Below are positions 53,378-61,146 of a DNA stretch of 64,000 bases, piece by piece; positions within the stretch are counted from its first letter, which is position 1, and every line of letters begins with the position of its first letter. Below the pieces are notes generated by a model. It was not told where the DNA came from. It was given only the letters and a program-made list of their open reading frames with translations, and searched no databases. This stretch comes from Cytophagales bacterium. Its GTDB lineage: Bacteria; Bacteroidota; Bacteroidia; Cytophagales; Microscillaceae. The stretch covers positions 62,001 through 126,000 of the forward strand of contig JAAFJG010000001.1 of the NCBI GenBank assembly GCA_013298075.1, given 5' to 3'. A program made the position numbers and the translations under genes.

Positions 53378-55114
53378 TTATGGTTTTATTTCGTTTATAA
53401 GTTGTTGGAGATTTTTTTCTCTTACATAAAACTTTTGAGGTAAGTCATTCAAATTAAACTCAAAACTAAATTCATCACACAAAAATTTATACATTTCTTG
53501 TAAAGATTCAAACTCTTTATTTTTAGAAATATCATCAACCCCATTTTTTCGAATATTTTTAAGTTGAATTTTACATCTATTCAAAAGTTTTTCGGTTTCA
53601 TTGGCTACAAGCAATGTAATATTTTCTTTGATTAAAATTTCTGCACCATTATTTGTATCAAATTGAAATAAGGCAGTTTTTCCTATTGTATTTGGTATTG
53701 GTTTTAAAGTAATATTTTCTAATTTTTTCAAAACTTTCATTACATCAATCAATTCTTGTTTAAAAATCGGATTTTTAATGTCATTATGAGAAAGAGGATT
53801 TAAAACGGCATCTTTATAAATACCTAAATTTTCAAAATCAGCATAATCTAAACCTTCTCCATCACAAAATTCTTTTAAGTTCGTTATAAGTGCATTAAGC
53901 CTTTTTTTCTCTGTCGCATATCCTTCTTCTTTGGTCTTAACTTCTACTTTGTAATAATAAGGAGTCAATATTTTTTCTAAAATATCTTCGCAGGTTTTTC
54001 GTAAATAAGAACCACACGCAGGATAATCGTGTTTTGCCAAATAATATTCTGCCTTTTGGATATGTGTTTTCGTTTCCAAAATCAGAGGCACATCAAAATT
54101 ATTAGTAAAATCATCTACATACATTTCAAAAAACTTCCAATTTTTCTTATCTTTATTTTCAAACCATTGTTTCGCTAACTCAAACCAAGTCCTATCATAA
54201 GTAGTCATAAAAATTTGATAATCTGAAAATTCATTTTTCAAAATATCTAACAAAGGCAAACGATTCGACGTATCCAAACCGATAAAAATATCATCTAAAA
54301 AAAGAATTTTGATAGTAGGTGTAGGAGTTTCTTTTAAAGATGCCAAATACATACAAATTGCCAACGCAGACAAACGGGCTTCGTTTAAAAAATCAAAATA
54401 CGATTGTGTTATTTTTTCATGATGATAATTGATAGAAAGTTTAATTTCTTTCACAAATTCACCTTTTTGCCACAAACTTTCAAAACCAAACTTAAATGTA
54501 ATATTTTGTTTGAAATATTCGTTTAACATTCGATTGGCAGTATTTTCTATGGTAGTTAATAAAGTATTAAACGCTTCATCAAAAATAGGTATTTTTTTAT
54601 CAATGACTTCTTTAAAAATAATTGTATTTTTTCTACTTTCTAAACCTTTTTCTATGTCTTCTAAATATTTGCCAAACGTAGTAAAAAGCTCAGAATCATA
54701 AGTATTTTGCAATACAGTTTCGATAAGTAAGGCAAATAAATCAGGACTTTTTTCGGTCTTTTCTGCTATATATACACGCAAAATACGCTGGTAGGTAAGA
54801 AAAGGATTGTAATTATGTACGTCTTTAAAAATATCATTTTTGTCAGCAGGCAAAATACCATTTGTATATTGATACAAAATACCATTATCAAATTCAAAAT
54901 ATACCTCAACTTTGTCTGTTGCTTGTATAAATATATTTTTTTCTATCTTTTTGGGTGTTTTGCTTGCCTCAAAAAAATGAACAAACGCCTTATACAAACT
55001 ACTTTTACCACTGCCATTTTCACCATACACAAGTAAATTTTTACCTGATATATTGATATGATGTTTGCCATAAAAAGCACGATAATTTTCAAATTCTATG
55101 TGAGTAATTTTCAT
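53378..55114 (-). CDS. RecF/SMC-like ATPase paired with methyltransferase 2
   Basis: The 578-residue protein has Walker A GENGSGKSS at residues 31-39. A degenerate signature, LNEARLSALAICMYLA, follows late in the sequence, then Walker B KILFLDDIFIGLDTSNR and a D-loop/H-switch region (QIFMTTYDRTWFELA, which has Tyr/Asp where a His is usual). The C-terminal ~200 residues are helical (DYPACGSYLRKTCEDILEKI). It starts 48 bp after the methyltransferase stop. The same domain layout is seen in the sister ATPase (59515-61146), although the sequences are far apart. Confidence 0.85.
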   Translation of the reverse strand: MKITHIEFENYRAFYGKHHINISGKNLLVYGENGSGKSSLYKAFVHFFEASKTPKKIEKNIFIQATDKVEVYFEFDNGILYQYTNGILPADKNDIFKDVHNYNPFLTYQRILRVYIAEKTEKSPDLFALLIETVLQNTYDSELFTTFGKYLEDIEKGLESRKNTIIFKEVIDKKIPIFDEAFNTLLTTIENTANRMLNEYFKQNITFKFGFESLWQKGEFVKEIKLSINYHHEKITQSYFDFLNEARLSALAICMYLASLKETPTPTIKILFLDDIFIGLDTSNRLPLLDILKNEFSDYQIFMTTYDRTWFELAKQWFENKDKKNWKFFEMYVDDFTNNFDVPLILETKTHIQKAEYYLAKHDYPACGSYLRKTCEDILEKILTPYYYKVEVKTKEEGYATEKKRLNALITNLKEFCDGEGLDYADFENLGIYKDAVLNPLSHNDIKNPIFKQELIDVMKVLKKLENITLKPIPNTIGKTALFQFDTNNGAEILIKENITLLVANETEKLLNRCKIQLKNIRKNGVDDISKNKEFESLQEMYKFLCDEFSFEFNLNDLPQKFYVREKNLQQLINEIKP

Positions 55115-55162
55115 ATATTATTTTTATTTAAAGAAATTTTAGAATGTTTTTATATCAAATTA

Positions 55163-58100
55163 TTATTCTTGACCTCGTATTATACTAACCACAGACACAC
55201 TACCCGAATAAAAAAGATTAGTCGCTACTATATTTTTAGGATGACTCACAATATTATAAAAATCTCGAATAGTATTTAGTATATCTATTTCTGATGAAAC
55301 TGGCAAAGGAACCAAATCTACTAAATATTGTAATATATCCCGATTACTTTTTTTGAGTTCATTTTCAAAGTATAATTCTATCACAGCCAAATCAATCAAT
55401 GCCCCAAAATATATCGACATTACTCTATCTTTTGACGTTTCTAATAAATGCTTATGCTCATTTAACCACAAAATATAATCTACTATTACTTCAAATGGCT
55501 TTTGTTGTTCTTTGGAAATTTGAGGAATTGGAATTTTTTCAATGAATTGTTTTATCCAACGAAATGCACTATTTCCTAAATCTGTTGCTATTTTTGTAAA
55601 GTAAAAATAAACTAATTTTGAATTTAAAACAGAAAGTAAAAATTTGTTTCCATTTGGAATAAAATAACACGTTTGATTACAAAATATTTTATTATCATCC
55701 CAAACAAAACAATTTCCACTCGTCATTTCTGCCCAAATAATTTTTTCCTTTAAAAACTCGTCCATATAACTACAACTACGGAGTTCCCACCAATATTGCC
55801 CTTGGTCATCACGATTATATAATCCTTTTCCTTTTGAAGATTGATTATTGGCTATTTCTTTAAAATGATTATAAACAGCAGGGAAAGTATTCTTAAAAAA
55901 GATTTCAGCATCTTCTTTATTTCGATTTTCGTTTGTCCAACCTGAAGGAATAACAATTAAATAAAGCCCTGCAAATTCATAACTATATGTTTTAATATCT
56001 CTCCCTCTTAAAATAGGTTTAATAATTTCTGCACTTTTGGGGTCTTGGCTTATCAATTCATTTTTTTTGGCTTCGTCGATGATAAATGCTTCATTGAAAC
56101 CTGTTAAAAGTCCTCTATAAATGGAAATATCCCAATCTTTTAAGGGTATTCCAATTTTTTCGATTTGTTGTTTTACTTTTTGTGTTTTGCTATTACTGAT
56201 TGTCCAAGCATCTTTTGTTAGTTGATTTAAAATGACATGATTTTCGCGAAAATAAGTAGGAATATCTGTGTTGTTTTTTTGATAAGTAACTGCTTTTACC
56301 TGTATATTTTTATTTTTTTCGTTGTTTTTTTCAAACATCAAAATATTTGTATCTACGGTGGCACTTTCAAAAACGCCTGCTCCCAAATCAATCAATAACA
56401 AAGGATTGGTTTCGATGGCTAAAAATTCTCTCAATTTTTCACCATAACCTGCACGCATCCACTTATTAGAAGTAATCAAACAAAGTAAACCTTTTTCTTT
56501 TAATAATTGATTGCCTTTTTCATAAAACAAACAATATAAATCGCTTGATTTCGAATATGTTTTAAAATTTTGTTTAGCAAATATTTCTGAACCTTGCATT
56601 TTTTGGAGTTGCACATAAGGTGGATTTCCCAATACAATATCAAAACCATCTTTAATTCCAAACATCAACTCCATATCGAACCAATCAGCCGAAGCATTTT
56701 GGTCGAATAAATCAAAATCAGCAATTTTTTGGGCGGTTGCTTTTCCCCAGCCATCTTTTTCTAAAAGCATGGCTATTTCTGTTCTGAGTTCTTTATCTTT
56801 TTGAATAAATTGATTTTTTTGCGTTTTATTTTTAACAGCGAAATATTTTTGTCTATTTTCTGCCAAATCAATTTCTAATTTATCGAGGCGCAAATTTTTG
56901 AGTTGTGCTTGTTTTTTAGGTTTATCTAATCCAATCAACGTATTTGCCGTTACAAATTTAGTTTCTAAATTAGGCAAAGGTTTGATGTTTTCGTTCTTTT
57001 GTTCGATGACCAAAGAGAGAAAAAAACGCAGTTTAGAGATTTGTATCGCAATATTTTGAATATCGATGCCATAAATACAATTTTGAACGAGATAAAGTTT
57101 TCGAGCATAATTATCTGTATTGAGATTGGTATTAAAGTCATTTTCAATTTGCTTTATTTTTTCATCAATAATTTGTTGTGCTTTATTTTTTACTTCGTTA
57201 TCTGACAAATGATTGATAATTTCTTTGTCTTTTTTTAGGCTTTGAATGATACTTTCTTTTTCGTGTTTGGTTTTATTGATGACAATTTGTCTAAAATAAT
57301 CATTATTAGCATCTAATTTTTTTAAGATTTGCACAAGTTTATCCAAAATCCCCATCGGGAACGCACCTGAGCCACAAGCGGGGTCAAGTATTTTGAGTTT
57401 GGTATAAATTTTTTCGAGAACTTCTTTGTTTTGTTTAGTCGTAAATGGACTTTTTTCAGTTTGATTATTGATAAGTTGCCTAAAATTTTCTTTCAATATA
57501 TCTTTATTCGGTTCGTTAATAATAGTGGCGGACATAGCAAGTTGCCCTTTTTTTGATTCGTTTACATCAAAAGCAGAGGTTTGTTGCGCTCCTAATTCTA
57601 TTTCAAAACCTTTATCTTTTTCAAAACTATTCACCAAAAACTCTAATAAACTTTCGTCCACCATATAATTCACAATTTCGCGTGGCGTATAAAACGAGCC
57701 TGAACTATTGCGAGCAGTGCTGGCGGTATTTTCATCATAAGAAGCCAATAAACTTTCAAAAATTTGTCCTAACAATTCAGGATCGAGGGCAATATCTTCT
57801 TCCAAAGGCGTATTTTCTTCAATCGTAAATTTATATTTTTTGAGTATTTTGACAATTCCTGTAACATACAAAGTTATTTTTTTGTTTTTTATGCCATAAA
57901 TAGTTTTCAATTCATTCGAAAAACTATCATTTTTATCAGCAAAAAATAAATAATCAGGAATACTCGCTTGATATTTTTCGATGCGTGTAAAACCATCAAA
58001 ATATTGTTTTTTATCTTTGTCTTTTTTATCCAAACTATCAAACAAACCGCCATTCAAAAAAGGCGTTTGTTCGAATATTTTCATAATGTTTGTCGGATTT

Positions 58101-59149
58101 TCATCTATAAATAAATTTTCATATCTATAAAAAGTATTGACATCATTATTAGTTCTATTTTCTACAAAAGATTTATTTTCTGCAAATCCTCGTTCTGTTT
58201 TTTCTCTATTCAAAGTCGCAAAAAATAGATTTTGGAGAATAGCTTTGTAGTAATGATTGCCGTTTTTGAAGTCTTTGAGCGTATTATTCAAATAATTTTC
58301 TTCGAATAAATTTTCTGCTACTAAGTTTTTTTCTTTGATAAACCACACAAAAATAAACCTTGTCAAAAGTCGAATCATCGCAATTTGATTGGTTTGTTCT
58401 TGCGATTTATCATCTGTGATAGGAAATTGACATTTATCCACTGCCCAAAAATACCAATTAGAAATTTCTTTGTAAAACTTTTTATTGAGTTCAGAAATAG
58501 ATAAAATTTCTTGCCACGCATCATGAATATCGATAAAATTTTTGATGTATTTTTTAACTTCTAATTTATCAAATGCTAAATCTGCCAAAATTTCGAGATG
58601 CGACCTTTTTGGATTTTGTATATCAATATCTTTGATAAAAGTAACTTTGAGCAATATATTTTTAGAATCATCTTTTTTATTTTTTCTTCTGTCAATAATT
58701 CCGAGCGTTATTTTTTGCCCAATTTTAAAAATAGGCATTACGCCATTTTGAAAAATTTGGTTAATTTCTCTTGTAAAATCGGCTAATTCTGTCCTTTTAT
58801 AATGAATTTTTTCGTCCAATTCGATTACAAACCAAAGATATGCATCTAAAAATGGTTTCTCGGCTTCTTGAGACCTTCGATTTTTTCGTTGTAATTCAAT
58901 ATCAGAAATTCGAAAAGGAATAAAGGCTTTTTTCCAATGTTGCGTTAATAATTTTTCATTGTTGGGCGTATTTCCTGTTTTTTCAATGACAAATTTTTTA
59001 AATTGTTCGTAATTTTCAAATTTTATATTCAGTTCGATATCCGTAGGATAATGCAAGGTTTTGAATAAATCAATCGTTGCTTGGTTTGGATTGGTATCAA
59101 AAGCGGTTAATTTTTTTTGTATGATTTCGAGGAATTCGTTTTCTTTCAT
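55163..59149 (-). CDS. Eco57I-like type IIG restriction-modification methyltransferase, copy 2
   Basis: The 1328-residue protein has a long N-terminal region (LWFVIELDEKIHYKRTELAD, then TLGIIDRRKNKKDD) with no sure nuclease motif. The methyltransferase core is SSGSFYTPREIVNYMVDESL, SAM motif I LDPACGSGAFPMG at about 589, IYGIDIQNIAIQISKLR, and catalytic motif IV NPPYVQLQKMQG at about 842. A target-recognition region fills the C-terminus, with LITSNKWMRAGYGEKL and PILRGRDIKTY before it. The start is the ATG at 59147-59149, below a TATATTTG promoter box. ATPase 2 follows. Confidence 0.85.
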   Translation of the reverse strand: MKENEFLEIIQKKLTAFDTNPNQATIDLFKTLHYPTDIELNIKFENYEQFKKFVIEKTGNTPNNEKLLTQHWKKAFIPFRISDIELQRKNRRSQEAEKPFLDAYLWFVIELDEKIHYKRTELADFTREINQIFQNGVMPIFKIGQKITLGIIDRRKNKKDDSKNILLKVTFIKDIDIQNPKRSHLEILADLAFDKLEVKKYIKNFIDIHDAWQEILSISELNKKFYKEISNWYFWAVDKCQFPITDDKSQEQTNQIAMIRLLTRFIFVWFIKEKNLVAENLFEENYLNNTLKDFKNGNHYYKAILQNLFFATLNREKTERGFAENKSFVENRTNNDVNTFYRYENLFIDENPTNIMKIFEQTPFLNGGLFDSLDKKDKDKKQYFDGFTRIEKYQASIPDYLFFADKNDSFSNELKTIYGIKNKKITLYVTGIVKILKKYKFTIEENTPLEEDIALDPELLGQIFESLLASYDENTASTARNSSGSFYTPREIVNYMVDESLLEFLVNSFEKDKGFEIELGAQQTSAFDVNESKKGQLAMSATIINEPNKDILKENFRQLINNQTEKSPFTTKQNKEVLEKIYTKLKILDPACGSGAFPMGILDKLVQILKKLDANNDYFRQIVINKTKHEKESIIQSLKKDKEIINHLSDNEVKNKAQQIIDEKIKQIENDFNTNLNTDNYARKLYLVQNCIYGIDIQNIAIQISKLRFFLSLVIEQKNENIKPLPNLETKFVTANTLIGLDKPKKQAQLKNLRLDKLEIDLAENRQKYFAVKNKTQKNQFIQKDKELRTEIAMLLEKDGWGKATAQKIADFDLFDQNASADWFDMELMFGIKDGFDIVLGNPPYVQLQKMQGSEIFAKQNFKTYSKSSDLYCLFYEKGNQLLKEKGLLCLITSNKWMRAGYGEKLREFLAIETNPLLLIDLGAGVFESATVDTNILMFEKNNEKNKNIQVKAVTYQKNNTDIPTYFRENHVILNQLTKDAWTISNSKTQKVKQQIEKIGIPLKDWDISIYRGLLTGFNEAFIIDEAKKNELISQDPKSAEIIKPILRGRDIKTYSYEFAGLYLIVIPSGWTNENRNKEDAEIFFKNTFPAVYNHFKEIANNQSSKGKGLYNRDDQGQYWWELRSCSYMDEFLKEKIIWAEMTSGNCFVWDDNKIFCNQTCYFIPNGNKFLLSVLNSKLVYFYFTKIATDLGNSAFRWIKQFIEKIPIPQISKEQQKPFEVIVDYILWLNEHKHLLETSKDRVMSIYFGALIDLAVIELYFENELKKSNRDILQYLVDLVPLPVSSEIDILNTIRDFYNIVSHPKNIVATNLFYSGSVSVVSIIRGQE

Positions 59150-59167
59150 AAGAATAAGTTTTTTTTG

Positions 59168-59199
59168 CAAATATAAATAAAAAAGTATTAGTTTTGAAA
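59168..59199 (-). promoter_or_regulatory. Probable promoter of methyltransferase copy 2
   Basis: On the minus strand TATATTTG (59175-59168) matches TAnnTTTG, with TTTC (59199-59196), one base off TTTG, 20 bp upstream. It would give a separate transcript for methyltransferase 2 and the downstream genes, with a very short leader to the ATG. Confidence 0.45.
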
Positions 59200-59268
59200 A
59201 CAAGAGAGAGATTTTATTTTTTGATGCTTAAAAAAGTTTGATTCAATATATTTTTTTTTGAAATATTT

Positions 59269-59355
59269 TCTTGAATTGCCTCCAGATTTATCTGAATTGC
59301 CTCCAGATTTATCTGGAGGATAATATAAAATTCAATAGTTGGCTTTAGCCAAAAT
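59269..59355. repeat. REP-like repeat of family R4, inverted and partly duplicated copy
   Basis: Read on the plus strand it has GAATTGCCTCCAGATTTATC twice in tandem, then CTGGAGG, then TTCAATAGTTGGCTTTAGCCAA. It matches the reverse complement of 49411-49475 except for the added unit. Together with the palindrome at 59411 it fills the ~300-bp gap between ATPase 1 and methyltransferase 2. Confidence 0.8.
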
Positions 59356-59410
59356 TTGTTACTGTAATTAAAAGTGTGGGAAATTATTTTGTAACAAAAT
59401 AGTTTCTCAT

Positions 59411-59433
59411 TGGTCTGTGGTACACAGACCAAG
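59411..59433. repeat. Hairpin (10-bp arms) after ATPase 1
   Basis: TTGGTCTGTG and its complement around GTA. It is followed by two copies of TTTCGGTCTGTGT at 59453-59485. There is no T-run on either strand, so a terminator role is not clear. Confidence 0.6.
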
Positions 59434-59514
59434 ATAACTTAGTAACTTTTATTTCGGTCTGTGTTTGTTTCGGTCTGTGTGCCACAGAGCGAGGAGTAAG
59501 GTGTTTTGGTCTTA

Positions 59515-61146
59515 CTACGTATTATTTACCTGCTCTAAAAATTTACGTAATTTTTCTATATTTTCTATTGCTTTTTCAAGTTCTTTTTGGTAAAGTGGAG
59601 TAATATTAGTTATTTGATTATGTGAACGAGGATTTAAAATTCTATTTTTTATATTTTCTAAATCATTGATAATTTCTTTTGCGTTACTTTTATTTTTTTG
59701 CATATCCAAAAAGAATAACATCAAATTTTTTAAAACACCTCTTATTTTGCCTTGTGGTAGTTCTATAAAAATTTCATTATTTTCAAATTTTTTAGTAAGT
59801 TGCTCAAAATCTTGTATTTCAGTTTCAGAAAGTTGTAATTTAAACTTTCTTTCAAAAGAGGCTAAATCTTCTTCATTTACTTTATTATGAGCCGTTTTTA
59901 TCAAATCTTGTAAAGATTTAAAGTCTTTTTCAATGAAAGATAAATCTTTATCCAAATAAACTTTTAAAAGTCGTTCGGCTTCTTTTCGTAAATGATTGGC
60001 ACAAGCATCAAATTCTCTATCTTCAAAAAAACGCTTGGCTTTGTGAAAATCATCTTCATCAAGTTTGATATGTGGTTTTTTATTTATTTTATCTTCATAT
60101 ATTTTATAACCAATCCAATCTCTTGAAAGTGTTTTATGCTTTATCAAATTATAAAAACCTTCATCATGTGTAAAAATAAAAACTTGATATTTATCAACAA
60201 ATTCCTTGAAAATTAAATTTAATATTTTATCTCGATTACTCATATCCAAACTCAACAACAAATCGTCTAAAATAAGAAGTTTGATTTCACTTGTTGCCAA
60301 CCTTAAATCAATATGTGCCAAATGAATGGCTAATGCCACCATATTTAAGCGTGCTTCATTCAAATAATTGTGTGGATTAGAAATTTTTTTACCTCCTAAT
60401 TCTAAATCCATAGATATAGTAGAGTTTTCTAATTGATTGGCTTTCTGGGGTAATTTTGTGTAGCCACAAGATAATGAAATAGATATTTCTGTTTCTTTTG
60501 TAAGCTTTTGATACCACTCATTTAATAAAGGCACTAATAACATAGTTTTTTGACCCAATGCCTTTGAAAATACCTCTAATTCTTCTCGTAATTTTTTATA
60601 CTTTAGTGGATTTTGCTTAGTATCTATTCCTAAACCTCTCAAAGTCCTTAGTCTTTCCCCAAAATTTCTATACCAATTATCAAACATACCGTATGTATTA
60701 TCTTCCCAAAAAGGAAAAAACTCGTGCCTAAATACATCAAATAAATCTATCTTTTCATCATTACGAAAATTATGAAAACTATACAAAGATTTGTAATTTA
60801 TAATTTCAGAAGCATAAAAACCATTTTTTATTTCTTTTTGTAATTCTTCTGAAACAACAGCATCTTCACTAAACTCATAAATCTCTCTTGTATCAAAATA
60901 TAATTTTACATACGTCTTATCATCTGCGGAAGCATATATATTACGAATATTATTATTTTCTAAACCATTTTCATTCAAAAAATTGGTATCGCCTCGTAAT
61001 GCATAATACAAAGCCCAATACAAACTACTTTTACCACTTCCATTTTCGCCATAAATCAATAAATTAGGGCAATTTTGTAAATCTAACTCAATAGGAGAAG
61101 AAAAACCTTTAAATGCACTTACTTCTATTTTGATAATTTTTTTCAT
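59515..61146 (-). CDS. RecF/SMC-like ATPase paired with methyltransferase 1
   Basis: The 543-residue protein has Walker A GENGSGKSS at residues 33-41, a signature-like LNEARLNMVALAIHLA, Walker B KLLILDDLLLSLDMSNR and the H-switch FIFTHDEGFYNLI. The C-terminal part is helical and charged, with DREFDACANHLRKEAERLL like the YPACGSYLRKTCEDIL of the sister ATPase. Its ATG overlaps the methyltransferase stop by one base (TAATG), a sign of translational coupling. No TOPRIM or nuclease motif is visible. By structure it is a RecF-like ATPase, and the pairing suggests it works with the methyltransferase. Confidence 0.87.
   Translation of the reverse strand: MKKIIKIEVSAFKGFSSPIELDLQNCPNLLIYGENGSGKSSLYWALYYALRGDTNFLNENGLENNNIRNIYASADDKTYVKLYFDTREIYEFSEDAVVSEELQKEIKNGFYASEIINYKSLYSFHNFRNDEKIDLFDVFRHEFFPFWEDNTYGMFDNWYRNFGERLRTLRGLGIDTKQNPLKYKKLREELEVFSKALGQKTMLLVPLLNEWYQKLTKETEISISLSCGYTKLPQKANQLENSTISMDLELGGKKISNPHNYLNEARLNMVALAIHLAHIDLRLATSEIKLLILDDLLLSLDMSNRDKILNLIFKEFVDKYQVFIFTHDEGFYNLIKHKTLSRDWIGYKIYEDKINKKPHIKLDEDDFHKAKRFFEDREFDACANHLRKEAERLLKVYLDKDLSFIEKDFKSLQDLIKTAHNKVNEEDLASFERKFKLQLSETEIQDFEQLTKKFENNEIFIELPQGKIRGVLKNLMLFFLDMQKNKSNAKEIINDLENIKNRILNPRSHNQITNITPLYQKELEKAIENIEKLRKFLEQVNNT

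Noticed and set aside
59214-59432. 72-aa minus-strand ORF between ATPase 1 and methyltransferase 2
   Set aside because: It is made of the R4 repeat, including a tandem INLEAIQ created by the duplicated half-unit, with no family match.
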